NCBI GenBank assembly: GCA_004020545.1
Contig: SAQE01000001.1
Coordinates: 248,001-312,000, forward strand
DNA from: Mesorhizobium sp.
GTDB lineage: Bacteria > Pseudomonadota > Alphaproteobacteria > Rhizobiales > Rhizobiaceae
DNA length: 64,000 bases
Direction of reading: 5' to 3'
A program made the translations under genes and the position numbers. The notes beneath the pieces are model-generated. The model searched no databases. It had not been told where the DNA came from and saw only the letters and a program-made list of their open reading frames with translations. Numbering within the stretch: position 1 is the stretch's first letter; the number at the start of each line of letters is the position of its first letter. Shown in pieces: positions 43,555-51,727 of this stretch.

Positions 43555-44513
43555 TGCGAATACCTCAACAGGGCATAGAGAGCGCGGGGATTGGTGGTGA
43601 AATAGCGCCAGAAGAGCCGGCGCGGCTCCATCAGCATGCGCCAGAGCCATTCGAAGCCGGCCTTCTGGACCCAGAGCGGCGCGCGCCGGATCTTGCCGCC
43701 AAGATGGTCGAAAAGGCCGCCGGACGTCTTGATGACCCCGACATTCGAGAGGCGCGACCCGAAGTCGCGCACAAAGATCTGCTCGCGCGGAACGCCGAGG
43801 CCCAGCCACAAAATGTCCGGAGCAAGCGCGTCGATTTCATCGAGCTTCTTCTCGAGCGCTTCGCCGGTGAGATAGCCGTGGCTATGGCCGACGATGCGCA
43901 GGCGCGGGTAACTGGCTCTGATGGCGGCTACGGCATTGCCGTTCTCCGCCTCCGTCGATCCCAGCAGATAGAAGGTTGCCGCATCGTTCTCGGCGAGCTT
44001 TGCCACGTCATGGAACAGATCGGTGGTGGCCACCCGTTCCGGCAGCGGCGTGCTGCACAAAAGGCGCGAGGCGAGAACAAGCGGCTGGCCGTCGGCGAAG
44101 ATCTGGTCGGCTTCGCGGAACAGGGCGGCTATCTCGGACTTAGCGCGCGCCTGGGCGATGACCTCGCCGTTGGCGGAGGTGAAATAATACGGACGGCTGC
44201 CGTGGCGGTGTTGGCGCGCCGCCGCGATCATCAGGCGGGCGGCGCCCTGCCGGTCGATCACGGTGACGGGCAGCCCGCCAAGCTGCACGGTCGGCAATGC
44301 AAGCACGTCCTGCTGGGATGGCGCTGCCTCCAGCTTCGCCACGGCGCTCACGCTCGTGTGCCCCGTCGAAGTCTGAGGCGGCAACCGAGGAAAATGAGAG
44401 GTCTCATGGCTCGCAGGCGTCACATGTTGGCTGGAATGCAGCGGATTCGATCCGCTGGTCGTAACGCCCTCTTGTTCAAAATCTCTTTTTGAACTTTCTA
44501 AAACTTTTCGCAT
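43551..44513 (-). CDS. WecG/TagA/CpsF family glycosyltransferase (GT26)
   Basis: A 320-residue GT26 enzyme with conserved blocks YYFTSANGEVIAQA and IFADGQPLV, followed by LWLGLGVPREQIF and the C-terminal RRLFWRYFTTNP. GT26 enzymes transfer UDP-ManNAcA-like sugars to lipid carriers. The N-terminal ~75 residues are low-complexity and may not all be translated. It is the first gene after an AT-rich promoter region. Confidence 0.87.
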   Translation of the reverse strand: MRKVLESSKRDFEQEGVTTSGSNPLHSSQHVTPASHETSHFPRLPPQTSTGHTSVSAVAKLEAAPSQQDVLALPTVQLGGLPVTVIDRQGAARLMIAAARQHRHGSRPYYFTSANGEVIAQARAKSEIAALFREADQIFADGQPLVLASRLLCSTPLPERVATTDLFHDVAKLAENDAATFYLLGSTEAENGNAVAAIRASYPRLRIVGHSHGYLTGEALEKKLDEIDALAPDILWLGLGVPREQIFVRDFGSRLSNVGVIKTSGGLFDHLGGKIRRAPLWVQKAGFEWLWRMLMEPRRLFWRYFTTNPRALYALLRYSQ

Positions 44514-44868
44514 AGGAGAAGTCGCCCCATTCTCCGATATTCAAACTACCCCCTTCATTGACACCATAAGTAAAAAAATCAAAAAGTTAAGTGATATGTT
44601 AATAGTTAGTTAATGCATAAATTTTGAATATAATTTTATATTAATTGAATTCTCAGCGGCAACTGCAGCTTGCTTTTCGTCGATTTGAAGTTGAATTTGC
44701 CGGGCGCGAGTCATGACACGGTTGTCGCCGATCGCGGCCAATGGGGCGACTGTTTTGGCCAGCGGATGATCGTTGGGGTGGGCGCGGAGGTGGGCGGTCC
44801 TACCGATCCTCGTCAACTGCATCTGCGGGAGGATTGCTGCTGCGCGGCAGCGGCGTGTCCCCGGCCTG
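44514..44868. promoter_or_regulatory. AT-rich intergenic promoter region upstream of the GT26 gene
   Basis: Positions roughly 44520-44660 are strongly AT-rich, for example AAAAAATCAAAAAGTTAAG and TTTTGAATATAATTTTATAT, against a GC-rich genome. Such tracts bind H-NS-like or MucR/Ros-family regulators upstream of exopolysaccharide genes. It is a good candidate for a regulated promoter. No gene is visible in the 355-bp gap. Confidence 0.55.
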
Positions 44869-45570
44869 TCACATGATGCCGAAGGTTTTGTAGGCATCCA
44901 CCGCGCTCATTCCCTCGCGGATCGCCTTGGCGACAAGCTTCTCTCCGCGGACTTTTTCAAGGGCCAGCCGCACCACCTCTTGCTCGGCCTGCCGCGGGAT
45001 GACAAGGACGCCTTCCTTGTCGCCGAAGAGGAGCGTTCCAGGCTCAATCCGCACGCCGCCGATCTCGAGCGCGCAGCGATAGCCTATGACCTTACCGCGC
45101 ACGCCTTGATCCCGCGCGTAGTAGCCGGTGCAAAAGCAGGGAAAGCCCAGCGCCTTGATGCCGTCCGTATCGCGGGCGAAGCCGTCGACCAGCGCGCCGC
45201 GCGCGCCGAGGATTTTCGCGCGCGTCGACATGAGCTCGCCCCACAGCGCGTAGCGGGGCGAGCCGCCGCTGGCGACGTAGATCTCGCCGGGCTTCAGATC
45301 GTCGAGCGCTTCGAACATCAACCCGAATGGCCTGGTCATCAACGGGTTCCGTGTCGCCTCGTCGGACGGAAAAATGTCGGCTTCGAGCACCGGCATGGCC
45401 CGGCCAAGCAATCGCGTCTTCTCATCGACAGGCTTGAACACGGGCGGCAGGAATTGATGCCGCAGCCCGAGCGTGTCCATCACGTCTCCGACCACCGCGA
45501 CGAAGAGCTCCGTTTCGAACAGGCGGTACATTTCGGCGTCGTCGGCATAGAGGCGCGTCGATCTCGTCAT
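44869..45570 (-). CDS. RraA-like aldolase/oxaloacetate decarboxylase family protein
   Basis: A 233-residue RraA/HMG-aldolase family protein. The conserved Arg-Asp pair is in DGFARDTDG and the GDKEGVLVIP block follows. Family members cleave 4-hydroxy-4-methyl-2-oxoglutarate, 4-carboxy-4-hydroxy-2-oxoadipate or related 2-keto acids; others inhibit RNase E. Context here suggests cleavage of a 2-keto-3-deoxy sugar acid to pyruvate plus an aldehyde. Its start overlaps the stop of the UxuA-like gene (TGATG). Confidence 0.87.
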   Translation of the reverse strand: MTRSTRLYADDAEMYRLFETELFVAVVGDVMDTLGLRHQFLPPVFKPVDEKTRLLGRAMPVLEADIFPSDEATRNPLMTRPFGLMFEALDDLKPGEIYVASGGSPRYALWGELMSTRAKILGARGALVDGFARDTDGIKALGFPCFCTGYYARDQGVRGKVIGYRCALEIGGVRIEPGTLLFGDKEGVLVIPRQAEQEVVRLALEKVRGEKLVAKAIREGMSAVDAYKTFGIM

Positions 45571-46685
45571 CAGACTTCTATCCCGATGTTGCCGGATTGA
45601 GCGGTGCGGGAAGGCCCCAGCGCCGCGGCATTCTGCACCAGCGCGCGCATATAGCCGAGCGCAAAGGCCTTTCCCGCATGCCAGGGCGCGTCGCAGGACA
45701 TTTCCGGCGTATGGTCGGGGATGATGACGCCGTCATAGTTTTCATCGCGCAGGACGCGGACGATTTCGGCCATGTCGATGTCGCCGTCGTCGACGAAGGT
45801 CTCGTGATAGTTCGGCACCTTGCCGCGCACGTTGCGGAAGTGGATGTAGCCGATCCGCTTGCGTCGGGCGAAGCGCCGGACATGCCCGTAAATCCCGTCG
45901 CTGCCCGGCATCTCCTGCAGCGAGCCGAGGCAGAGCTCAAGCCCGTTGGACGGCGAATCGACAATGTCCATCAGCCGGTCGTATTTCTCCGGCCGGTTGA
46001 CGAGCCGTGCCGTGCCGCGAAGCGCCTCGGCCGGCGGATCGTCGGGGTGTGCTGCGAGCACGACGCCCGATTCCTCGGCCACCGGAACGACCTCCCGCAG
46101 GAAGGCGCCGAGCCGCTGCCAGAGCTCATCGCTGCTCACCGTCACCGGGCTGGCGTCCGGCCGGCCGGGGCGGTAGCGCATGTTCCAGACGACGCCGTCG
46201 GGCAGGGGCAGATCGGGATCGATGGCCGCAAGGTCGAGCCCGACCGACATCGCTTCCCCGCGCGCGAAGGGGCCGCGCGACCAGCCCCAGACACCGGCGA
46301 TGGAGAAGTTGTAGCCGATGCAGGGAATGCCGGCGCGTCCGGCATCGCGGACCAGTCGCTTCAACCCTTCAATCTGCTTTCCCCTATCGGGGCCGTCGAG
46401 CAACACATCAGACCAGAAGCGGGGCGAAAAATTCTCGATCGCGGCGACTTCCAGCCCGTTGTCGCGCACGCTCTTCACCAGGCCAGAAAAATCCTCGTAG
46501 TTCCAGGGTTCGTCGGTGGAGCAGTCGCCCCAGCCCTCCTTCTCGCTGCCGGCCGAGAGGGAAGGATCGCGCCCGCGAAAATAGTTGGTGAGGTGGGCAA
46601 CGATATGCGTGGCGCCTGTCTGACGGGCAAAGCGGAAATTGTCGGGCGTCAGCGACTCCCGGTAGAGGCCAAGGCCGATCTTCAT
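45570..46685 (-). CDS. UxuA-like TIM-barrel sugar-acid dehydratase family protein
   Basis: A 371-residue TIM-barrel protein related to mannonate dehydratase. It has IGYNFSIAGVWGW in place of the family's CYNFMPVxDW and the HPDDPP block near residue 210. It is clearly paralogous to the protein at 48411-49595 but shorter and more diverged, so it may dehydrate or epimerise a different sugar acid. Operon with the RraA-like gene. Confidence 0.82.
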   Translation of the reverse strand: MKIGLGLYRESLTPDNFRFARQTGATHIVAHLTNYFRGRDPSLSAGSEKEGWGDCSTDEPWNYEDFSGLVKSVRDNGLEVAAIENFSPRFWSDVLLDGPDRGKQIEGLKRLVRDAGRAGIPCIGYNFSIAGVWGWSRGPFARGEAMSVGLDLAAIDPDLPLPDGVVWNMRYRPGRPDASPVTVSSDELWQRLGAFLREVVPVAEESGVVLAAHPDDPPAEALRGTARLVNRPEKYDRLMDIVDSPSNGLELCLGSLQEMPGSDGIYGHVRRFARRKRIGYIHFRNVRGKVPNYHETFVDDGDIDMAEIVRVLRDENYDGVIIPDHTPEMSCDAPWHAGKAFALGYMRALVQNAAALGPSRTAQSGNIGIEV

Positions 46686-46689
46686 GGTC

Positions 46690-47475
46690 CTACTTCACGC
46701 CGATGCCGGCGGTCAGGCCGCCGTCTATTTTGTAGTCCGCGCCAGTGCAGAAGCCGGCTTTCGACGAGCACAGAAAGGCGATGAGCTCCGCCACTTCCTC
46801 CGGTTCGCCGATGCGGCCAAGCGGATGCGCCGCACCGAAGCGCCTGTAGGCCTCCTCGACATCGGCATCGCTGCCGTTTTCGCCGCGCGCGGCCTTCTCC
46901 AGGATCGGCGTGCGGATCGAGCCCGGGCTGACCGAATTGACCCGGACACCGGCCGCAGCGTAGTCGAGCGCCAGCGAACGCGTCAGCGTGTGGATGGCGC
47001 CCTTGGTCGTGGCATAAGCGGCGACATTCTGCTGGCAGGCGAAACCTTGCACGGAGGCGACATTGACGATGGCGCCGCCGCCCCGCTTGATCATTTCGGG
47101 GATGCCGAAATGCGCCGTCAGGTAGATCGAGCCGACATTGACCGTCATCGCCCGGTTCCAGGTTTCCCAGTCGGTCGTCGTCGCGGTTCCGTATGGATGG
47201 ACCGCCGCCGAATTGACGATGACATCGAGGCCGCCGAAGCGCTGGACGCCGGCCGCGACGGCGTCGCGGACCTGGTCGGAAACGGAGACGTCAGTGTCGA
47301 TGACCAGCGCGCCGGCTTCGCAGCTTTCCAGTTCGGCCCTCATCGCGGCATTCGCCGCGCGGTCGATGCCGCAGGCGACGATCGCGGCACCCCCTGCTGC
47401 GAGGCGTCTGGCGGTTGCGAGGCCAATTCCGGTCGTCCCCGTCACCAGGGCCACCTTGCCGTTGAAATCCTTCAT
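46690..47475 (-). CDS. SDR family oxidoreductase
   Basis: A 261-residue classical SDR. TGTTGIG (12-18), Ser141, Tyr154 and Lys158 (YATTK) are all present and it ends in KIDGG. The start at 47475 (MKDFNG) is chosen over a longer frame from 47496. It lies between the UxuA-like gene and the GntR gene and may oxidise the sugar acid or its keto product, like fructuronate reductase-type enzymes. Confidence 0.88.
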   Translation of the reverse strand: MKDFNGKVALVTGTTGIGLATARRLAAGGAAIVACGIDRAANAAMRAELESCEAGALVIDTDVSVSDQVRDAVAAGVQRFGGLDVIVNSAAVHPYGTATTTDWETWNRAMTVNVGSIYLTAHFGIPEMIKRGGGAIVNVASVQGFACQQNVAAYATTKGAIHTLTRSLALDYAAAGVRVNSVSPGSIRTPILEKAARGENGSDADVEEAYRRFGAAHPLGRIGEPEEVAELIAFLCSSKAGFCTGADYKIDGGLTAGIGVK

Positions 47476-47488
47476 TGCGGGAACTCCT

Positions 47489-48226
47489 TCAGTCACTGTC
47501 GGAAGCCGGTTCTTCCGGCAGGAATCGCAGGGCGAAATCGAGGTGGCGGCTCATCAGATAGGCGTAGGCCAGCCTGTCACGCGCGCGCAGGGCGGCAATG
47601 ATCTCTCCATGCGCGGCGCGGGTGTCGGCCAGCACCGGACGCATTTCCTTGCCGATAGTCATGATCCGCAGGATCACCGGGGAAAGGAAGGAGTAGATGT
47701 CCGTCAGCATGCGATTGTCCGCCAACGCGACCAGCGCCATGTGGAAATTGAAATCGTTCTCGGCGGCTTCCTCGATCGAGCGGCTCTCGACGATCCGTGC
47801 ATTGATCTCGTCAAGCGCCTCGATCTGCTCGTTCGTAGCATTGAGCACGATGTGGTCGCCGATGCCGACTTCGATGATGCGTCTGAAGCCCTGGATGTCG
47901 GCGAAGGACGAGCGCGAGACATCCATGTGCGCGGCGAAGAAATTCTGGATGGCGATGCTCTGGCCGTCGGCCAGGACGGCGCCGACGCGTGGCTTTGGCT
48001 CGATCAGCCCATAGGTCCGAATGGTGCGCAACGCCTCGCGCACGGTGTTGCGGCTGGCGCCGGTGATCTCGCTGAGCTCGCGCTCGGTCGGCAGCACGTC
48101 GCCGACATTGAGCTGCCGCGCGCGGATGAGGTCGAGGATCCGCCCGGCCGCGGTGTCGACCGCGGACCTGCCGCCGGCGCGGCGGGCGACGGCATTGGCC
48201 CGCACGGCCTGAGAGTTTTCCGACAT
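47489..48226 (-). CDS. FadR-subfamily GntR transcriptional regulator
   Basis: A 245-residue GntR protein. The winged helix is at about residues 25-90 (LPTERELSEITGASRNTVREALR region) and the all-helical FCD effector domain follows with metal-binding histidines. The ATG at 48226 has AGGAGG upstream. It lies back-to-back with uxuA and probably represses both directions until a sugar acid binds, as UxuR/ExuR do. Confidence 0.92.
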   Translation of the reverse strand: MSENSQAVRANAVARRAGGRSAVDTAAGRILDLIRARQLNVGDVLPTERELSEITGASRNTVREALRTIRTYGLIEPKPRVGAVLADGQSIAIQNFFAAHMDVSRSSFADIQGFRRIIEVGIGDHIVLNATNEQIEALDEINARIVESRSIEEAAENDFNFHMALVALADNRMLTDIYSFLSPVILRIMTIGKEMRPVLADTRAAHGEIIAALRARDRLAYAYLMSRHLDFALRFLPEEPASDSD

Positions 48227-48238
48227 CGATCCTCCTAA

Positions 48239-48253
48239 TTGTTGGACCAGAAT
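48239..48253. promoter_or_regulatory. GntR/FadR-type operator upstream of the regulator gene
   Basis: TTGTTGGACCAGAAT matches the 15-bp palindrome TTGTTGGWCCAACAA at 12 of 15 positions. It is placed just upstream of the regulator's ribosome site. FadR-subfamily regulators favour TnGTnnnACnA-type sites. The consensus is derived here from two sites. Confidence 0.55.
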
Positions 48254-48361
48254 ATCGTAAGATTTGGGGAAAACAATCTGTTTCGGCCCGCTTTGTCGAA
48301 TTTCGTAGGAGTTTTGCGGGGAGCCTGCCCTAGCGGGTGCCGGATTTTTAATTTGACTCTC

Positions 48362-48376
48362 ATTGTGGTCCAACAA
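48362..48376. promoter_or_regulatory. GntR/FadR-type operator upstream of uxuA
   Basis: ATTGTGGTCCAACAA matches the same palindrome at 12 of 15 positions and lies 35-49 bases before the uxuA ATG. With the other site, 123 bases away centre to centre, it suggests symmetrical control of both transcripts. Confidence 0.55.
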
Positions 48377-48410
48377 TAAGTTGTCGCTCTCTCGAAGAAG
48401 GAAAGCGACG

Positions 48411-49595
48411 ATGGAACAGTGCTGGCGCTGGTATGGCCCCGACGACCCGGTGACACTCGATCATGTCAAACAGGCGGGTGCGACCGGCGTCGTCTCGGCC
48501 CTGCACGACATCTATGATGGACGCGCCTGGCCGCTGGAAAACATCCTGGAGCGCAAGCGGATCATCGAGGCGGCGGGGCTGACCTGGTCGGTCGTCGAGA
48601 GCATTCCCGTCCACAACTCGATCAAGATCGGCTCGCCGGAACGGTCCCGCTATGTCGGCTTCTACAAGGACACGATCCGCGCGCTTGCCAAGGCCGGCAT
48701 CGCGACGATTTGCTACAATTTCATGCCGGTGGTCGACTGGACCCGCACGGATCTGGCCTATCGCCTTCCGACCACCGGTTATGCGTTGCGCTTCGACGCG
48801 ATCGATTTCGCGGCTTACGACCTGTTCGTGCTGAAGCGCAGCAATGCCGAGGCCGGCTACACGTCCGCCCGCATCGCCGAGGCGCAATCGCGGCTGAAGG
48901 AACTCGGCGATGAGAAGATTGACAGGATCGAGCGCAACCTCATCGCCGGCCTGCCCGCCACCGAGCGCAGCTACAACCGCGACAGCTTTCGCGAGGCACT
49001 GGCCGAATACGATTCGATCGGGCCGAAGGAATTGCGCGACAACCTCGCCTGGTTCCTGCGCGAGATCATTCCGGTGGCCGAACAGGAAGGGGTGCGCATG
49101 TGCATCCATCCCGACGACCCGCCCTTCTCGCTCTACGGCCTGCCGCGCATCGTTTCGACCGCCGAGGATGCGCGCTTCATCCTCGACGCCGTCGACAGCC
49201 CGGCAAATGGGCTGACGTTCTGCACCGGCTCCTACGGCACGCGCGCCGACAACGACATCGTCGCCATGGTCAAGGAATTCGCCGGTCGCATTCATTTCGT
49301 CCATCTGCGCAACGTCACCATCGAGGATGACGGCTCGTTCCACGAGGCCGAGCATCTCGAAGGCGGCACCGACATGGCGCATGTCATCCTCGCGCTGATG
49401 CAAGAGGAGGCGCGCCGCCGGAAGGAAGGCCGTGCCGACTGGCGCATTCCGATGCGGCCGGATCACGGACATCTGCTCGCCGACGACATCGGCAAGACCA
49501 GGATCAATCCCGGCTACTCGCTGATCGGCCGGCTGAAGGGCCTCGCCGAACTGCGGGGCATCATGCGGGCCGTCGAGCGGTTTGGGTTGGCTTGA
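48411..49595 (+). CDS. uxuA: Mannonate dehydratase
   Basis: A 394-residue UxuA-family TIM-barrel enzyme. The signature [15 protein letters not shown] is at about residues 104-118 and the metal-site block MCIHPDDPP near 235. UxuA dehydrates D-mannonate to 2-keto-3-deoxygluconate. The ATG at 48411 has AAGGAAAG upstream. Divergent from the GntR gene and controlled by the operator above. Substrate could be another C6 aldonate. Confidence 0.9.
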   Translation: MEQCWRWYGPDDPVTLDHVKQAGATGVVSALHDIYDGRAWPLENILERKRIIEAAGLTWSVVESIPVHNSIKIGSPERSRYVGFYKDTIRALAKAGIATICYNFMPVVDWTRTDLAYRLPTTGYALRFDAIDFAAYDLFVLKRSNAEAGYTSARIAEAQSRLKELGDEKIDRIERNLIAGLPATERSYNRDSFREALAEYDSIGPKELRDNLAWFLREIIPVAEQEGVRMCIHPDDPPFSLYGLPRIVSTAEDARFILDAVDSPANGLTFCTGSYGTRADNDIVAMVKEFAGRIHFVHLRNVTIEDDGSFHEAEHLEGGTDMAHVILALMQEEARRRKEGRADWRIPMRPDHGHLLADDIGKTRINPGYSLIGRLKGLAELRGIMRAVERFGLA

Positions 49596-49636
49596 GGTCG
49601 CGGCCGGGGAGTTTGCGTATGTAAAAACAATTTGCT

Positions 49637-49652
49637 CAGGTAAAAATACCTG
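49637..49652. promoter_or_regulatory. Palindrome upstream of the second SBP-like/IclR operon
   Basis: CAGGTAAAAATACCTG is a perfect 16-base palindrome with a 4-base centre. GTAAAAA also occurs 19 bases upstream at 49621. It is a plausible operator for the IclR regulator encoded downstream. Confidence 0.4.
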
Positions 49653-49706
49653 CTACTGGTTTGCGGGCCGGGCACATGCCCGGTCCCAGGGAGGAAATTG
49701 CCGGAT

Positions 49707-50849
49707 ATGACCAAACTGCGCGGTCTTGCGTGGGATCATCGACGTTGCTGGGGTCCGCTCGACGCCAGTGTCGGACCGTATTGCGCCGCCAATCCCGGCC
49801 TGGAAATCGAATGGGATCGCCGCAGCCTCTATGAATTCGGCGAAGGCGCGCTAGGCCCGGTGCTCGGCGCCTACGATCTGGTCGTGTTCGACCACCCCTT
49901 CATCGGCGACGTCGCGCAGGACGGGCTGATGGTGCCCTTCGACGGCTATCTGTCGGCGGAGCAAATCCGCTTCTTCGAGCGGGATTCGGTCGGTCCGTCC
50001 TGGCGGTCTTACGAGAAGAACGGACGGCAATGGGCATTGCCGATCGATGCCGCATGCCACGTCGCCTCGTATCGTCCGGACCTTCTGGAGCGCTACGGTC
50101 CGGTACCCCGCACGCATGAAGAGGTCGTCGAGCTTGGCAGGCTCGCGCGCAGGGACGGGAGGTGGCTCGGCCTGCCATTCGTGCCGACGGACGCCATGTG
50201 CCTGCTTCTGACGCTCTGCCATCCGCAGGAAGACGGCGAGCAATTCATCGCCACGGAGATGGTAGCGAGGGCCGTCGCACAATTGCGCGAGCTTGCAGTG
50301 CTGTCGCATCCAAGCTCGTCCAAATGGAATCCGATCCGCTGCTACGACCACATGGTCGCGCATGACGACGTGGTCTATGTGCCTTTCGCCTTCGGCTATG
50401 TGAACTACGCCTCGAAACCCGACAGGCCGTATCTGCGCTTTGCCGATGTGCCGACCGCGCGATCGGCGGGCGCCTTGCTCGGCGGCGCCGGCATCGGCGT
50501 CAGCGCCCAGTCGAAACACAAGCGGGAGGCGATCGACTACGCGCTGTTCCTGTGTTCGCCCGAATATCAGCGCGGCGACTATGTGAGATCGGGCGGACAG
50601 CCGGGATCGCTGGCCGCCTGGAAGGATGCCGAGGTCAATCGTTTCTCCAGCGATTTCTTCTCATCGACGCTGCGCACGATCGGTTCGTCCTATCTGCGTC
50701 CGACGCATCCGGGCTTCATCGCCTTCTTCCGCGAATGCGCGCCGCGTGCGGCCGCTGCTATCGCCGGCGACATCGCGGCCGCCGAACTGGCCGAGCACGT
50801 GAACCGCCTCTACCGCGAAACCAGGCAACCGGAACGGAGCGTCGCGTGA
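49707..50849 (+). CDS. Signal-peptide-less solute-binding-protein-like protein (paralogue B)
   Basis: A 380-residue homologue of the protein at 27383-28528, with shared blocks YDLVVFDHP, GRQWALPIDAA, GAGIGVSA and GGQPGSLAAW. It likewise lacks a signal peptide. A TTG at 49698 is an alternative start, but the ATG at 49707 matches the paralogue's N-terminus (TKLRGLAWDH). It overlaps the IclR start by one base (TGATG). A second such protein beside CaiB, hydratase and IclR genes makes its link to that pathway convincing, though its role is unknown. Confidence 0.8.
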   Translation: MTKLRGLAWDHRRCWGPLDASVGPYCAANPGLEIEWDRRSLYEFGEGALGPVLGAYDLVVFDHPFIGDVAQDGLMVPFDGYLSAEQIRFFERDSVGPSWRSYEKNGRQWALPIDAACHVASYRPDLLERYGPVPRTHEEVVELGRLARRDGRWLGLPFVPTDAMCLLLTLCHPQEDGEQFIATEMVARAVAQLRELAVLSHPSSSKWNPIRCYDHMVAHDDVVYVPFAFGYVNYASKPDRPYLRFADVPTARSAGALLGGAGIGVSAQSKHKREAIDYALFLCSPEYQRGDYVRSGGQPGSLAAWKDAEVNRFSSDFFSSTLRTIGSSYLRPTHPGFIAFFRECAPRAAAAIAGDIAAAELAEHVNRLYRETRQPERSVA

Positions 50850-51700
50850 TGGCTGCAGGCATTGCCGAGACGCTCGACGAAAGCGAAGGCGGCCGTAGCG
50901 GATATCGCGTGCCGGCGGTGGAGAAGGCGCTCGACGTCCTGGAGTTCATGGCCTCCAGCGCCGAAGCGCTCACCCAGACCGAGATCGCGACCGGCCTCGG
51001 TCGCTCCATCCACGAGATCTACCGCATCCTGCTCCTCCTGGAGAAGCGGGGCTACATCTTCCGCACGCAATCGGACCGCTTCCGGCTGTCGCTGAAACTA
51101 TTCGAACTGGCGCATATGCATCCGCCGGTGAACCGGCTGGTCGAATGCGCGCTGCCGGTGATGCGCGAACTGACCGCCAATGCCGATCAAAGCTGTCACC
51201 TGGTGGTGCGCGAGGGACAGAACGCGCTGGTGGTGCTGCAGATCGATTCGCCGCTGCCGATGCGCTACTCGGTTGCGCTGGGATCGCATTTCCCAATCCT
51301 CGAAACCAGTTCCGGCGCGGTGCTGCTTGCCCATTCAAGCCGGGCCGAGCGCGATCGCATCGTCGAGCGCATCGTGGCCGCCGGCGAAGGCCAGGGGACG
51401 CGGGAGGAAATCGAGGCGCGGCTGAACGAGGTGGCGAGGCTTGGCTACGAGATGCGCGCCTCCTTGGCCGTCGAGGCCTGCACCAACATCTCCATGCCGG
51501 TGCGCGATCACACCGGCGCCGTCATCGCCGCGCTCACGGTGCCGCTGCTGCCGCAGAAGGCGGCGCGCTTCGACCGCGAAACGGTCTTCGAACGCACCCG
51601 GGCCGCCGCTGAAAAGATATCGGCGGCACTCGGCTGGGGCGACGCCGACACCTCCTTACGTGCCGACCCGGAACGGCGGGACTACCCGTTCAGCGACTGA
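50849..51700 (+). CDS. IclR family transcriptional regulator
   Basis: A 283-residue IclR protein. The N-terminal winged helix (AVEKALDVLEFMASS; QTEIATGLGRSIHEIYRIL) and C-terminal effector domain are complete. It is paralogous to the IclR at 25606 and, like it, stands next to a sugar importer and an SBP-like gene. It probably controls the downstream ABC-CaiB-hydratase operon. Confidence 0.91.
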   Translation: MAAGIAETLDESEGGRSGYRVPAVEKALDVLEFMASSAEALTQTEIATGLGRSIHEIYRILLLLEKRGYIFRTQSDRFRLSLKLFELAHMHPPVNRLVECALPVMRELTANADQSCHLVVREGQNALVVLQIDSPLPMRYSVALGSHFPILETSSGAVLLAHSSRAERDRIVERIVAAGEGQGTREEIEARLNEVARLGYEMRASLAVEACTNISMPVRDHTGAVIAALTVPLLPQKAARFDRETVFERTRAAAEKISAALGWGDADTSLRADPERRDYPFSD

Positions 51701-51727
51701 CAAAAGCGAAAAACCTGGGAGAGAAAA

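Noticed and set aside
43554-44492. 312-residue plus-strand frame opposite the GT26 gene
   Set aside because: Antisense shadow of a conserved glycosyltransferase; no motif and no ribosome site.
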